In this document: piece by piece, positions 24,427 to 36,741 of the stretch
How positions within the stretch are numbered: the stretch's first letter is position 1
Layout: each line of letters starts with the position of its first letter
DNA from: Microdochium bolleyi
Lineage: Eukaryota; Ascomycota; Sordariomycetes; Xylariales; Microdochiaceae
Reading direction: 5' to 3'
DNA: 64,000 nucleotides
Assembly (NCBI GenBank): GCA_001566295.1
Contig: KQ964250.1
Span: forward strand, 682,001-746,000
Program-made: the position numbers and the translations under genes
The notes under the pieces: generated by a model
What the model was told of the DNA's origin: nothing
Seen by the model: the letters and a program-made list of their open reading frames with translations, nothing else
Database searches by the model: none

Positions 24427-25221
24427 GCGCGGTGGTTGCAAAATAACCCCCAAACCGGCCTTTGGCCACTTTGGCGCATACGCCTGACTGGATCACGGCA
24501 TTCATGAAATCTGGCATGGAAACGGATCTGCATTCAAAAGATACCCAACGATACCCCCGACCCCTTTGACCGCGTCTGCCCTGCTGCACGTGGCTTTGCG
24601 GGGCGGTCTACATGATTTGAACTTTCCTTATTCTGCATGTCACTTCGACAGGAGGAGCTGCTCAATCCTTTATTTCCTTGAATTCTGCCGATACCCAGTA
24701 TACCCCAAAGACAGTCGTTTTGTTTACGGACCTGAACAGAAAACTGCAAAGGAAAAAAACAACCAAAAAAAGGTGGACAGCTCAATACATACGCGGAGCG
24801 TGTTGGAGGAGCCGATTGGCTGTTGTGCGTCGCATGTCGTGCCACATAGGGCGCGGCATGCTGGCCAGCGAGGTCAATATCTTAATACTTAATATGAACT
24901 TGTTGGGTCATAATCTCGAGCTTTGGCTACTTGTGTGTGATTGTGATGCCTTGTGTATTGCAATATAACTTGCGTTCCTCTTGACATCCCGGATTATCTA
25001 ATCCTGCCTGTGCTTCCGCCGCTTCCGAGGTCCACATAACGCTCAAACTACCATCACCTTGCACCCGCGGACCGCAACCTTATTGCAACATCGACTCAAC
25101 TCACCTCACCTCACTTGACAGGCACGACTTCACATCAGGTCTCTCACACCTCTTGCCACTCCCTCCCCACCCAAACTGTACCCGAACCGCAAGGGGCAAG
25201 AGAAGCACACTTGGAAAGACC
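24427..25221. other. Intergenic between PH-domain gene and DUF423 gene
   Basis: Contains the 3' UTR of the PH-domain gene and the promoter of the next gene, with short A-runs around 24750-24770. No gene is seen. Confidence 0.6.
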
Positions 25222-25883
25222 ATGCCCTCTGAGCAGTCCCCCCTCCTCGCCAGTACCAGCCCAGCAGCAGCAGCACCCTCACGAGACGCCACCAGCCCGC
25301 GGAGGAGCAGGAACATGTTCTGGACGCTGGGCTGCATCTACGGCGCGGCGGCCGTCGGGTTCGGCGCGTTCGGCGCGCACGGGCTCAAAAAGGTCGTCTC
25401 GGACCCGGCGCGGCTTGCCAACTTTGGGACCGCGGCGCACTATCAGGTTAGTACCATGCTATGCAACATGTATCCGAACGTACTATATCGTAATACCGCC
25501 TCTCTTGCCCTCTGATCTTCCCTCTACACCTTTGACACCGCCCACTTGTAATGGACCTGAATATCTTCCGTGTTCTTGTCACTATCACCAAGTCTATACA
25601 TTGAACGAGCCCGAGTCCTTCACATCTATCGACTGAACGACTGACCCGAACAAAAACGCACACGCATATATAGCTCGTCCACTCTGTCGCGTTGCTCGTC
25701 GCGTCCCAAGCCGCCCCACAGAACACCCTCGCGGGCGGGCTCTTCACCGCGGGCATGACCATGTTCAGCGGCAGCATCTACGCGCTCGTGCTCGACCCGG
25801 CGCGCTTCCGCTTCCTGGGGCCCGTGACGCCGCTCGGGGGCCTGTGTCTCATTGGCGGATGGGTTGCGCTGGGACTCAGCTAG
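25222..25883 (+). CDS. DUF423 / TMEM256-family small membrane protein
   Basis: Two exons, 25222-25446 and 25674-25883, separated by a 227-nt intron (GTTAGT...TATAG), give 144 aa. After an N-terminal Ser/Ala/Arg-rich stretch, the conserved FGAFGAHGLKK motif of the family appears near residue 50, then FGTAAHYQLVHSVALLV, and two further hydrophobic segments (GLFTAGMTMFSGSIYALVL; PLGGLCLIGGWVALGLS). About four membrane helices are expected. The family is widespread (bacterial YwdK/YgdD, animal TMEM256), but its biochemical function is not known. I chose the Met at 25222 because the 23 upstream in-frame codons look like leader. It is convergent with the Kap120 gene. Confidence 0.93.
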
Positions 25884-26269
25884 ATTCTATTCTCTCTCTT
25901 GCTGTCGCTGTCACCGGCTGTGTGCGTGTGCATGTGTGTACACTCCTCTGGATGTGGCTTTCCTTGCATTTCGCACCGGGTTCGAGGACAGATTCGCCGT
26001 CTGTATATATATGGTTGGATTCCCTGTAAGAGTAACGCATGGATAATTGCCCTTTACGGGCAAGCAATAGACACGTCTCGGATTGCACGGACTAGCCCGA
26101 GATGCATGCGTTGTTCTGCGGCCATGAAGATCTCAACACCATGTACGGCAGTAGCAAGTAGTATCTATCTTCTCTCTAGTAATGCATGACACTTTCAACA
26201 AGTCATAATCCTCAGCCATTAGCGTCACAACGCTCCTTGTGCGAGTTGTTGCCGACGTCTGCGGCACTT
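25884..26269. other. Convergent intergenic region
   Basis: 3' UTRs of the DUF423 gene (+) and the Kap120 gene (-). No gene is seen. Confidence 0.65.
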
Positions 26270-29200
26270 CTAGCCCGCCGAGTTCTGTAGTGTATCAAGC
26301 GCTTGGAACCCGGCCAGAACCTCCCGATCGACATTTGCAGCCCAGTCCGCCTGGAAAGCCTGCTCCCCGCCTACTCGCTGCACCAAGATCTGAAGTCTCT
26401 CCCGAACAAAGTGCAGAGACTGCACGGTCCTTATGGGGTCGGTCTTGAATAGTGCTCTCTCCCGGATGTCCTTAGGAGTGTCCCAGTCGGTGGCGTCTGG
26501 CTCATGAACCAAGACAAGCGTGTCAACTCCTGGCTGTTCGTCGCTCAGCAACTGCACCATGACGGCAGTCCACATGGAGAAGTAGTCCTGCAGCTTTGCG
26601 AGAACGAGCTCCTGCACTGGTGATGGCAACTCAAGAAGGCGGGTAAGGGCCAGCATGTTGATCTTCTGGCGGCTGATGTCCGCTATCGTGTCGAAGGAGC
26701 CGAACCATTCGGCGCTCAGCCATTGCCAGATCTGCTCAAGAGGGCCAAGAGACGCAAGGACCTCCACAAAGACATTGGGGTCAATAACAGCAATGCGGGA
26801 GAGCACCGTGAAGTAGTCGGTCAGCGTCAGAATGCCAATACGGGGTTGTCTGCGCTTGGGACCAGAGGTCTGATGTGCCTCGTATGCGTCATGGATGCCC
26901 TCAAGGATCTTTGTCAGGAAGCCACTCTGGACCATGTCCTTCACCACGATCTGGAGACCAGATACACCTCCTAGTTCATGAGCATATTGCATATACAACT
27001 CCGTGTACTTTGTAGTGACACCAAGCTGCTCGCGGCTCTTCGAGCCAAACGATGCACTGAGAGCGCTCAAGAGCATTGGTCTGAACCGATCTTCGAGCAT
27101 TATCTCTGGCGCAAGCATTATGTAGCTGCCCACAATGTTCATGTATGTGAAAGCGTGCTCGTTTTGATTCACGAGGCCATTGATGGCAGACTCAGCGAGG
27201 GCGAGAACTTCCTGCGACAGAGGTGGCGAGGTCTGCAACAAGATGTTGCTCCACAAGTCGAGAGCCTCCTCGATCAGGTATGTGTAAAGCTCTGTACCTT
27301 CTTGGCAGGCTTCCGCAATGAGAGGCAAGATCTTTGCGTGGTATCGCTGCGAATCGGTCCGCATGGCCATGACCAAGGTTTGCAGGATTGCCAGGCAGGC
27401 CTGCTTGAGCATAAACCCCAGATCGCCTGCCGACTCCCAGATCTCTGGCAAGGCTGCAAGGACAAGATCTCCAAACTGAGAGACATGGAATTCCATCCTT
27501 TCGATTACACTGCGCGTGGTCTCCAGGATGGCCAATTTGGTTTCGTCCACTTCAACTTGCTGGAGGAGACTCACGAGCTCCATAATGACATCGGACGCGA
27601 ATGGCTGGAACATTTCTCCGTCGAAACCGATTTCGTCGACAACGGCTTTGAGTTGTCTGGCAGCTGTGATGCGTACTACGATATCGTTTTGTGGATCCTG
27701 CGAGTTGAGGAAGTGTCTGTAGATCCCGTAGACTATCGGACGACTCGTCTTGGACGCTTTGACTGGAACCCACTGGCTAAGGAGAATGCCTATCCGCCGT
27801 CGCAAAACTTGGCAGTAGGCCACGCTGTTCTGTGCATCAGCACTCACCGTAGAGTTCAGGATCGACTCGAAATCGAACTCGTCATATACTATCTGTGCTG
27901 AAAGTCCCATGGCAGTGTAAACAGCCTCCTTCGTGGCGATATCGGCCTGCGGGCTCTGCGCTGTCGCGAAATACGCAAGCAATGGTTGTAAGAGGAGTCC
28001 TTTGTAGTAAGTGAGGAGATCGAGGAAAAGCTTCTCCGCACATGGTCGAACTTCCCACTCGTAGGCATTACCCTGGCTCTCTTCTTGTTGCTCCCACTCT
28101 TGGGGATCTTCCTCCCACGCCTCTAAATCGGACTTGCGGAATATGAAGAGGTGTGTGATGATTGTGTTGACCATTTGTATGATGAGATCGTCTTGCAGAA
28201 GCTCGGCTTTCAGCTGCGATATGACTCGTTCCTGCTCTTGCTTTGTCTCCGGAGAGCGGTACTTGATGGAATGTGCTGGCTTGTGGACCATTCTGATGCA
28301 AGCTCGGATCAAGAGCAGGCCTTTCAGGGCCAGCTTCTCTGATACGGGTCCCTCGGTTTTGGGTGCTTGGTTGCCGTCAGCTGATGAGGTTTGCCTAATT
28401 CCCCCTGACTTATCGTAGCCCTCTGAGAACGATGCCACGAGATTCCAGTAGGCCCGAGTCAACTCGATCGAATTTGGAAGGGCAGCAAAGCTGGCTGGGT
28501 GCTGCTCCGCCATCTCCACGTGCAGCTTAGTGAATTGCATCAAATGCTTTCCAATGACTTGCATCTGAGCCGACTGTATCGTATGTTCCTGGCCCAAGTA
28601 GCCAATAAACTGCTCAAACTGTGCTTGAGAGAAAGTCCAGATTTGCTGCACAGTCTTGTCATTGTGCGGCTGCTCGTAGCCCACGATCAGAAGTCGACGA
28701 AGGATTTTGAAAGCGATGAGACTACAGTCCATGTGCAGCTGTGCTTCGGGCTCTTGGTTGCGCCCTGTGGATAACATGTCGATCCAAAGACGTGTCTTGG
28801 TGTCGTAGATGTCTCCAAGGACGTATACTAACTCCGGTGTGACACTTTGCAGCGCAGTCTGCGACTTACGCAGGCGTGCCGTGCCCAGCTCTTTGACCAC
28901 TCTAAGCAGTATCGTGAGAGCACCAGTAAGCCGCAGTTGATCTGCATCCTTGCTCGACCGCAAGATCTCTATCAGACGACTGAGGGCGTCAGGCCAGTCT
29001 GTCGGGAAGTCGATCCTCACAACTTTGGCGACAACAAGCGCATTGTGCAATGCCAGTTTCTTGTCAGCCTCACCGATCGTTCCTTCATAAAGGTTGCTTC
29101 GAATCGCGTGTTTCTCGGCGGCAGGGATGCCATTCTTGGTTGTGTGCTGCCTCCAGTACTTGTCGATGCCGTTCTTCAGCTGTATAATCGCTAGGAGTCG

Positions 29201-29480
29201 AACTTCGCTGGGTAGTGTTTTGTCGAGGAAGACAGCCTGAGCGAGAACCAGTCGGTTAGTCCTGTACCAGCCGACCTCAGTTGCGGTAGCTTTCTCTCTG
29301 AGTGTATCGACTTACCTGTAGCCCAGGGTAGTAGTCGGCAGTTGACTCCCATGCAGATAGCTGTTGGCCCGCTGACTGCCGCTGGCTGTTGTCATATGAT
29401 GAGGCTGCTTGGAGGACCCGGAAAAGTTCGTGCAAGCTGAGAGGCGAGGCTTCGCCGGGGACTTCGATTGCGAAGCTCAT
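26270..29480 (-). CDS. kap120: Karyopherin Kap120 / importin-11 family
   Basis: Importin-beta superfamily transport receptor that carries cargo through nuclear pores in a Ran-GTP-dependent way; yeast Kap120 imports Rpf1 and other cargo. Two exons on the minus strand, 29316-29480 and 26270-29236, give 1043 aa, close to the family length. The N-terminal importin-beta (Ran-binding) segment includes LHELFRVLQAASSYDNSQRQ and IQLKNGIDKYWR; the latter and ALVVAKVVRIDFPTDWP are hallmarks of the IPO11/Kap120 group. The remainder is all-helical HEAT-repeat sequence. The intron has a GTAAGT donor, a GACTAAC branch point and a CTCAG acceptor. The gene lies in tandem downstream of a Zn2Cys6 regulator. Confidence 0.93.
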
Positions 29481-30149
29481 GGCAGGAGCTGAGGCCGGCC
29501 TGGCGTAGTAAGGCCCGAAGTTCTCAAGCGGCGTCGATATTCGTGATGTTTTCGGAAATCAAAGTCGTGCGAGTCGTCCCCGGTGGAGTTGGGCTCGGCC
29601 AAGAAGCGCTGGCAGCGGTGTGGACAGTGCTCCTCAGGGAGGTGGAGACGGCGAAGTCGTTGCTGCCAAGGGTCCGGGCAACCTCGAATCACTCTGTCAA
29701 GCACGGGCGAGATAAGTGCTGCACCTGGGAGCCTTCTGCGGAGATCGCGTTGGTGATGAACAGTCGCCCAGCAATGAATGCACCCACCGGACAATCTCCA
29801 ACATGAGTGGGGGAGGGGTCAGATCAGAAGCTATGCCATTGTCGTCACAGGGGTCTCGACAGTGGGGTTTCCAGCTTGGGCATGCACTGCTGGTCGCGCC
29901 TTCCGCCGCTAATTCGACCGCGAACTCAAACGCGTCAAGCCCCAAGTCTGAGCTCGAGCATTGTCCCAAACTGCGATAGGTAGACGTCGGTGGAAGACAT
30001 TTGTTGCGTCGACATTCGCCTGGGTACGCTCGAAGCCATCCGACTGCGGCAGTCAGATTCATTGGATATCACAACCACATCGGCATAAAGAACCGGCATT
30101 TCAAGCATCTGCTCATCAACATTGATTCAATCGTGCTCCTTGGTGTGCT
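29481..30149. other. Intergenic between Zn2Cys6 gene and Kap120 gene
   Basis: Promoter of the Kap120 gene plus 3' UTR of the upstream regulator, both transcribed leftward. No gene is seen. Confidence 0.6.
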
Positions 30150-32125
30150 TCATACGGATGTGACACCCAGCCAGCTTGCTCCATTGCTGACATGAACCCA
30201 ATCATGGAAATCTCCTGGCTGGCTCGGCGGTAGGGCCAGCAAAGAGTCATGTAATATCCCGTTGGTCACATAGTCCAGCGTCGGAACCGTCAAACTCGGG
30301 TCCCACGCTACGGTCTCGATCACCGCTGGGCTTCGCTCTATTCCCACGCCTGAGCTGTCGAGATACTCCTTGATCACGAATCGGACATCGTCCGCAATCG
30401 TTCGCGACAGTCGCCAAGTATCTCCGTGCATGCTTAGCACGTTGAGCAACATATCGATCTTCTCGCGCAGCACTGCAGAGTCAAGTCCGAGGAAGACGCA
30501 GGCATCCAAATACGCCAGGGCAACTACCAGGAGCGCTGACCCTATCATAGGGTGAAGGTACTCGACTGGAATGCTGTAGCGAAAGGATTCGCAGAATGCA
30601 TCTGCCGCTTGAATCTCGAACGGCTGCACCTTCCACCCGGCGCCCTTTGTTACCTTGGTCGTCCGGTAGGGACCATTTGCCGGTCCCAGATGGAAATAGT
30701 CTCGCACATTCAGACCGCTGCGCAGACCGCTCTGTCTTAAACGGAGTCGATTCCTAGGTCATGTTAGCAGACGAGGCCCCGGTCGAGCATGCTATGTGTC
30801 CAACTCGGCAAGTGAAGGCTCTTACACATGGGCGAGGTTCATCGCAAGGTGGATCACGAGGTCCGAAACGCCGTCCTGATCGACTAGGTCCAGTTTCCAC
30901 CGCGGTACTCGTCGGAGCCAGTCGCAGATCTTCGAGTCTGCCCGATCAAACGAAGCCTTCTTTTTGTCGTCGTTCGAGCGCATATATGGCAATACAAGCT
31001 CGACGCGGATCTTGCAAATGTCGACTAGATAGGCCAGAGAAGAGAACTCGACTTTGCTGAGGTTTCTTCGCGCCTCATAGTCGGCTACAGATATCGGCGT
31101 TGGTATGATCTGATCGACTTGGTCAGTCCTCCGACTCTCTACTGGATGCCAGATTACAGTAGAGCAATGCTTACCCCGGACTCGTATTCCCACTCCTCGC
31201 AAGGGAGATCGACGTTGTGCTCGATGTCTGCTGCCTCCACTTTGGATCGGGAGTGTTTCATGTTTCGTGTAGACTGCTGCACGAAGAGGATATACCATGT
31301 CCGCCGAAAACTCTCAGCGAGAATAAGGTCAGGCGCCGTGTCGATAAAACTTTTATGGTTCATACCAATGTCCATCGCCATGGACAATGCTCGATCCAGC
31401 CAGCCTGCGTGGTGCTCGAATAGAGCATCACCACAAGCAATGATACTCATCAAAAGGAGTCCTTGTACAGATTGAGGCGTCATCGGTAATGGGCCGCACG
31501 CGGTCGTGAAGGCCAACTCTCTAAGCTGTTCTGAGGCCAGGTGTTTCGCATACTTTGAGCCTCCAAGTTTGACCGCCATCAACAAAAACTGGTACGAATC
31601 GGAGTCTGCGTCGAAGAAGATGTTGAAGAACCGCCTCGGAGGCAGGAATGGGTGACTTGGGTGCAGATACTTGTAGAAGTGGTCGATCAAGATCTCGTTA
31701 CTGTTTGCCCGTGACCGCGGCAAATGCGAGCGGATGCCAGAAGCCGACCTTTCGCGAGTTATTCCGGACGGCGAGTTACTCTGATCGGTGGGCGGAGGCG
31801 ACTGTGACGACGTCGTGTACGGGTGCTGTTCGACGTGCGCCCTCGGCGGTCTGTCGGATATCATGCTGCGCTTCTTTGGGTCCCGTATGCCTCTTCTCGA
31901 CTTGGCATAAAAACATGGTTTCGCCTCCGCTTGACACCGCAGACAAGCTGGCAGCGTAGCATCGCATTTGACATGCTTCGAGCGACATTGTACACATGCC
32001 AGAGAAACGCGGATGTGAGCTTTGGATCGTGTGCCCGACCGCCCAGTTGCACCGTGGGGCCGGTTGCTCGGACTGGATGAGCGTGATCGAAGTGCGGACC
32101 TATCGTCCTCTGTCGTGTCCGACAT
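30150..32125 (-). CDS. Zn2Cys6 fungal transcription factor
   Basis: Three exons on the minus strand, 31175-32125, 30826-31109 and 30150-30753, give 612 aa. The binuclear zinc cluster is complete: C44, C47, C54, C61, C64 and C71, spacing CX2CX6CX6CX2CX6C, followed by a basic RRGIRDPKKR linker. The central fungal_trans-like regulatory domain (middle homology region) runs from about LIDHFYKYLHPSHPFLP through the RRTWYILFVQQ helix. The second intron has a clear GCTAACA branch point, and the splice restores the motif AHVNRLRLR. Such proteins bind CGG-triplet DNA as dimers; the target genes are unknown. The promoter lies in the 3.1-kb gap shared with PEX2. Confidence 0.93.
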
Positions 32126-35100
32126 TATGCTCAGTGGATGCCTCTGGCTCTATTAGGCGTCACAGGACGTCTGCCGGGTTGAGACGGGCTGGGTGGCACG
32201 ACTTGCTCAGAGAGTTGGGGGCTGTGTTGGAGGACCTTGGGTATACTTATGGCCGAGGAGACCTGTAGGGCTGAGGTGTGCTGGCAGTCTTGGTCATCTT
32301 CACGATAAAAGCAGGGGTGCGGCGTTAAGCATGGTTGTCTCGACCCCGCCAGCATCCCCAGGCACGCAGCTTGCAGACCAGGATGTGCTCTGGCGCTGTC
32401 GTAAGGCAGGCAAGGATGGACAACTCTGGAGCACTGTCGAGGTTGTGTTGACCCGGTCTCCATGAGCACCCCAATAGGAATTTCCGATCCCTGTCGGCTC
32501 CAGTTTCGGCTTATTCTTCGTACGCTGCCGCGATGTGCGTCGCACCAGAACCGTCGAGTCTGGACGCTGTGAAGAGAGAGAGGAGGGACGAAGTTATCAG
32601 ACCTTCAGATCTTCGAGTTAGGTATCAAGCCAAACTTCTAGGGCTATCCAGGCAGCAACAATAATCCACGAGACTTAGTCCTACTATGATATTCCGCCAG
32701 GGCGCTGCAAATGTCATGTCTTGGACACCCTCGGAAACATACCACGGGTACTATCCCACCAGACATAATGGCTCGTTTACATTCTTGCTGTTGATTTCAT
32801 CACAGCCACAGACTCGGTTGGATCTCCGAAAGTGCTCGACACCTGTATCATTCGATGGAGTCGCATCATCTCGGATGTTACGAAATCACCACCAGACCTG
32901 GCGGAGCCCCACGCTCGTTCAATGAAAAGCCAGGAATCATGGCCATGTGGGAGGCACCCAGCCACCAGGCAGTGCTCTCTGGCTTCGCCTTCAGAAGTAA
33001 GTAAGATGCCAAGCACTCCAGAAGCCACTCGATGCGTTCGTGAGACAGGGATCTGAGCCTGCCAACCCCTGCGCCTACCCGCTTTTCACCGACGGCAACG
33101 CCGTTAGGCGTACGTATGGGGCTCCCAAGCCTCCTGTAACGTTGAAGTGCATGGTGAGCTGTCCAATCAAGACGGCTTGCCGGGTACCATCGTCGGCTGC
33201 GTCTCGGATTGCTGACAGACTCTGTACCTACTATGGGTCAAATGTGTTGTCTGCCCTCTTCCGCGGGCGGCACGAAGAACAGCCCAGCAGAAAATTCGAG
33301 CTTTGAGGGCATCGGGACTTCCTATTCGAGCTTCAGACAAACTCCGAGACCACGTTGGGGGCCGCTCGCGATGCCCGAGGACCTCCTCGATGTGGTCACT
33401 GTCCACACACCAGCCTGTCAATTATTGATTGGTCGACATCTGCCATTTACGCGACTATCTTGGGCGTCTTTCGACTTAAGCAGAAACTCTCAGTTGTCGC
33501 TGCATGCAGGCCTTGTTCTGCTCAATTGATGCTCATACGAGCGACAAACTTCGCCTGGTTGGGACTCAGCTCTACGAAACAAGACGTGCCAGGATATCCA
33601 GGATGACCACCAGGACATCGGACATGCGCACATATAATAGGCCAGCACTTATCTTACATAGCTCTGGATCCTGGGGGAGTGGACATGCGCGGCGCCCCGC
33701 GCCAGTTTCGCCTATCACTGTCAGGATGTGGACACCACGCTGTGACGATCTATTCCTTGAATGGCTCGGTTCGAGCCGAGTCTATAAAGCATCGCCAGTG
33801 ATGATGAACAGTGCTAGCTGCGTCGTAGGGGGTCTTCAACGGACATGTGCTTCCTGTCGTCATGATATACTGTCGAGCTGACAAATACCTATGGTCGGAC
33901 TGTCGTAGACCATACCACCCTTGTAATTCTCTGCAGGGACCGGAATGTTCTGCTTTCGGGATCCCTGGAAAGTAGGAATTTCTGTCCCATGTACAGTACA
34001 CGACTACACCCTGTACGGAGGCTCGTCATCACTCTGGTGGTCTCCTGGAAGTGCGTATATCGAGACAGATATCAGCTCTGAAAGCTCCATCCGGCCACTA
34101 TTCCCAGCACAACCCACATGCTTATATGGAAGAAGGCCTCGCCTAGGTATCTCGGATGGTCACGATAGTGGCGATGTAACCAGCCCGTGTCCGCTCTGTG
34201 TCACACCAGACTCACTAGAGAGGTAATAATTGTTTTCTCTTCAAAGAATAAGACTTTTGCATATCTCAAGAGCTATGAAGATGATGGACTCCAAGTCGCG
34301 CACAGGATGGGATTTCTTGAGCCGTCGGTGCATGGCGGCTTGTCTCTTCCAAGTCTTCGAGTTGCAACATCCACCTGTGCGAGTAAACTTGACCATGCTT
34401 TTAGGCAGCGAATTTCATACTATCCGGGCCATCGGCGCAAAAAAGCAAGCGTTTGTTTTCGAGGACAGGAAATTCTCCGCATAGTCTCCAAGGTGGCGAG
34501 GGCGATAGCTTGAAGTCTCGTAGGATCTGTCCCATGCTCGTGGAGTCAGGATCGGGAGCTGCAGATGAGACCTGCAACAAGCTCTAACTTGACTTCTAGG
34601 ACATCCTGAACGCCATTTGGCACACTGAGCTGGGTAAGATTAGTGGACCCTCGGCCTTCTGGAACAAAACACAGGCTGCCAGCACGCCAGCTCAGTCAAG
34701 CGGCAAGCACAGACATTGCAGTCAGATCTCATGAGCTGCAGCTTCGAGGCCAAGAAACTTGGCATCCAAGTGAGTTGAGTCCAATATCCTTCCAGGAATC
34801 TCACAAGCGAGGGACCGGCCACCCAATATTTATGAAGTCCGACATGATTCAAGAAGCTTAGCTACCAACTGTTCTTCTGCACATGTGATCAAGAGTTGGG
34901 GTTGAGTCAAAGGGGTCTGGATTATGTAAGACCCCAAGCTTCGAGCTTCGAGCACCAGCGCCCCACATGCGTTCCTGAACCTCGGCCGAAGCACTGCGGT
35001 CCTGGGGTTCGGCAATTCAGCTCCAGCGTGGAGCGTGCCATGATCGCGTGCGGCTGCGATTCCCTCCCTTTGGACAAACATCACTCCATTGATACGATCA

Positions 35101-35262
35101 TGACAACGACGCCCTCCCAGCACATCACTCACGACGAAACCCATCGCTGCACCGAAGGCCCAAGCTGAATCCCGACGATCCGCCCTGTATCAGACGATGC
35201 GACACACCCGATAAGCGCAACCCCTAGAGACACCCGTTGCTCCCCGCGGCCGCGAGCCCTCG
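32126..35262. other. Divergent intergenic region between Zn2Cys6 regulator and pex2
   Basis: 3.1 kb without a supportable gene; frames are below about 125 codons and mutually overlapping. It should carry both promoters. I looked for a decayed mobile element and saw no terminal repeats or transposase-like peptide. Confidence 0.55.
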
Positions 35263-36741
35263 ATGAGCTCGTCCAACTTCGCCCAGGCCCAGCAGCGCCT
35301 GGCGGCCCGCAGACTCGCGCGCGAACAGCAGGCGCAAGCTCAGGCTGCCGCACAGCGCGACGCATCGCGGGCCTGGTCGCAGGTCACGCGCCTTCCATAC
35401 CCATTCAACAGACTTGGCAGCACATCCTTATCAGCGTGGGAGCTCATATCGTCACGCGAGGGCACACGACCGGCGTTCAGGGTCGGCCAGGTCGATGCGG
35501 AACTCCTAGATGAGGACCTGCTCGGTCAGCTCAGCGACCAGGTGGGCGAGGCTGTCAAGTACCTCGGCCCGAACATCAAGGACGACTGGTCCGCCGAGAT
35601 CCTCCTGGCGCTGCGCGCGGTGCTGTTCAAGCTCTCGGTGTGGGACAACGATGCGACGTACGGCGCCGCGCTGCAGAATCTCAAATATACCGACGCGCGG
35701 CAAGATGGGCCGATCCTCGTGGCGCCGAGCCGGTGGCAGAAGGTCGTGTACGGGCTCGTCACGGTCGGCGGCAAGTACACATGGACAAAGTGGGAGGACT
35801 GGCTGCGGGATCAGCACGACGGGTACGATGAGCCGTCGCCGCGGGTGCGCATGATGGAGTCGCTCACGGCGCGGATATCGTCGGTGTACTCGACAGCCGG
35901 GTTCGTGTCGTTCCTCGTCTTCCTCCTGCACGGCCGGTACCGCACGCTGCTGGACCGCGTGCTGCGGATGCGCCTCGCGCCCCCGACGAGCCAGGTCAAC
36001 AGGGAGGTCTCGTTTGAGTACCTGAACCGGCAGCTCGTGTGGCACGCGTTCACCGAGTTCCTGCTGTTCGTGCTGCCGCTCGTGGGGATCAACCGCTGGC
36101 GCAGATGGCTGAGCAGGACGTGGCGCAAGACCAAGGAGATCATCACCACGGCGAAGGGCGGCGCGGAGGGCGAGGACGGCGGCGAGAAGCAGGGCGAGCT
36201 CGCGTTCCTGCCCGAGCGGACGTGCGCGATCTGCTATCAGGACCAGAACTCGGCCGCGTCCGAGGCGGACATGCTCGCGGCCGCGGCGGCGTCGAGCGGC
36301 GTCATCGGCTCCGCGCAGACGGATATTACGAACCCGTACGAGGCGCTGCCCTGCGGGTGCATATATTGCTTCGTGTGCCTGGCCACACGGCTGGAGCGGG
36401 AGGAGGGCGAAGGGTGGACGTGCTTGCGGTGCGGTGAGCTCGTGAAGGAGTGCAAGCCCTGGAGCGGCGACGTGCTCGAGGAGTCGCCGAAGTCTGCGCT
36501 GCGGACGGCGGCGTCGCTTGGGCAGCAGGTTGAGAAGCACGTCGGCTTCACTGGCATCCCGGATGACGCCGCCTCAGATCCCAGGCCTGCGATCGAGGAC
36601 TCGACAGTGTACTACCACGACGAGGTGGCGGAGGACGAGCAGCCGGAGGTCACGCCTATCGAGGGCTCGGATTACTCCGACACCGAGTCGGAAGTCTATG
36701 AGGAAGAGGAAGATGGGGTGGATGAAGGCTTCAGCGACTGA
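35263..36741 (+). CDS. pex2: Peroxin-2, RING E3 ligase of the peroxisomal translocon
   Basis: PEX2, with PEX10 and PEX12, forms the peroxisomal membrane ubiquitin ligase that marks the import receptor PEX5 for recycling. Single exon, 492 aa. The Pex2/Pex12 N-terminal membrane domain runs from about residue 50 (AWELIS) to 290 with hydrophobic helices (GFVSFLVFLLHG; FTEFLLFVLPLVGI). The C-terminal RING begins near residue 322 (CAICYQDQ) and continues PCGCIYCFVC and CLRCGELVKEC. The usual RING histidine position is Cys here (CGC in place of CGH). About 30 Ala/Ser-rich residues are inserted between the first and second ligand pairs. The tail is strongly acidic (residues ~455-492). The start is the first Met after a stop-rich leader and fits the family. 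Confidence 0.93.
   Translation: MSSSNFAQAQQRLAARRLAREQQAQAQAAAQRDASRAWSQVTRLPYPFNRLGSTSLSAWELISSREGTRPAFRVGQVDAELLDEDLLGQLSDQVGEAVKYLGPNIKDDWSAEILLALRAVLFKLSVWDNDATYGAALQNLKYTDARQDGPILVAPSRWQKVVYGLVTVGGKYTWTKWEDWLRDQHDGYDEPSPRVRMMESLTARISSVYSTAGFVSFLVFLLHGRYRTLLDRVLRMRLAPPTSQVNREVSFEYLNRQLVWHAFTEFLLFVLPLVGINRWRRWLSRTWRKTKEIITTAKGGAEGEDGGEKQGELAFLPERTCAICYQDQNSAASEADMLAAAAASSGVIGSAQTDITNPYEALPCGCIYCFVCLATRLEREEGEGWTCLRCGELVKECKPWSGDVLEESPKSALRTAASLGQQVEKHVGFTGIPDDAASDPRPAIEDSTVYYHDEVAEDEQPEVTPIEGSDYSDTESEVYEEEEDGVDEGFSD

Noticed and set aside
23137..24453. 438-codon minus-strand frame opposite the PH-domain gene
   Set aside because: It is the antisense shadow of a biased Ala/Glu/Pro-rich exon (Gly/Leu/Ser repeats), not a gene.
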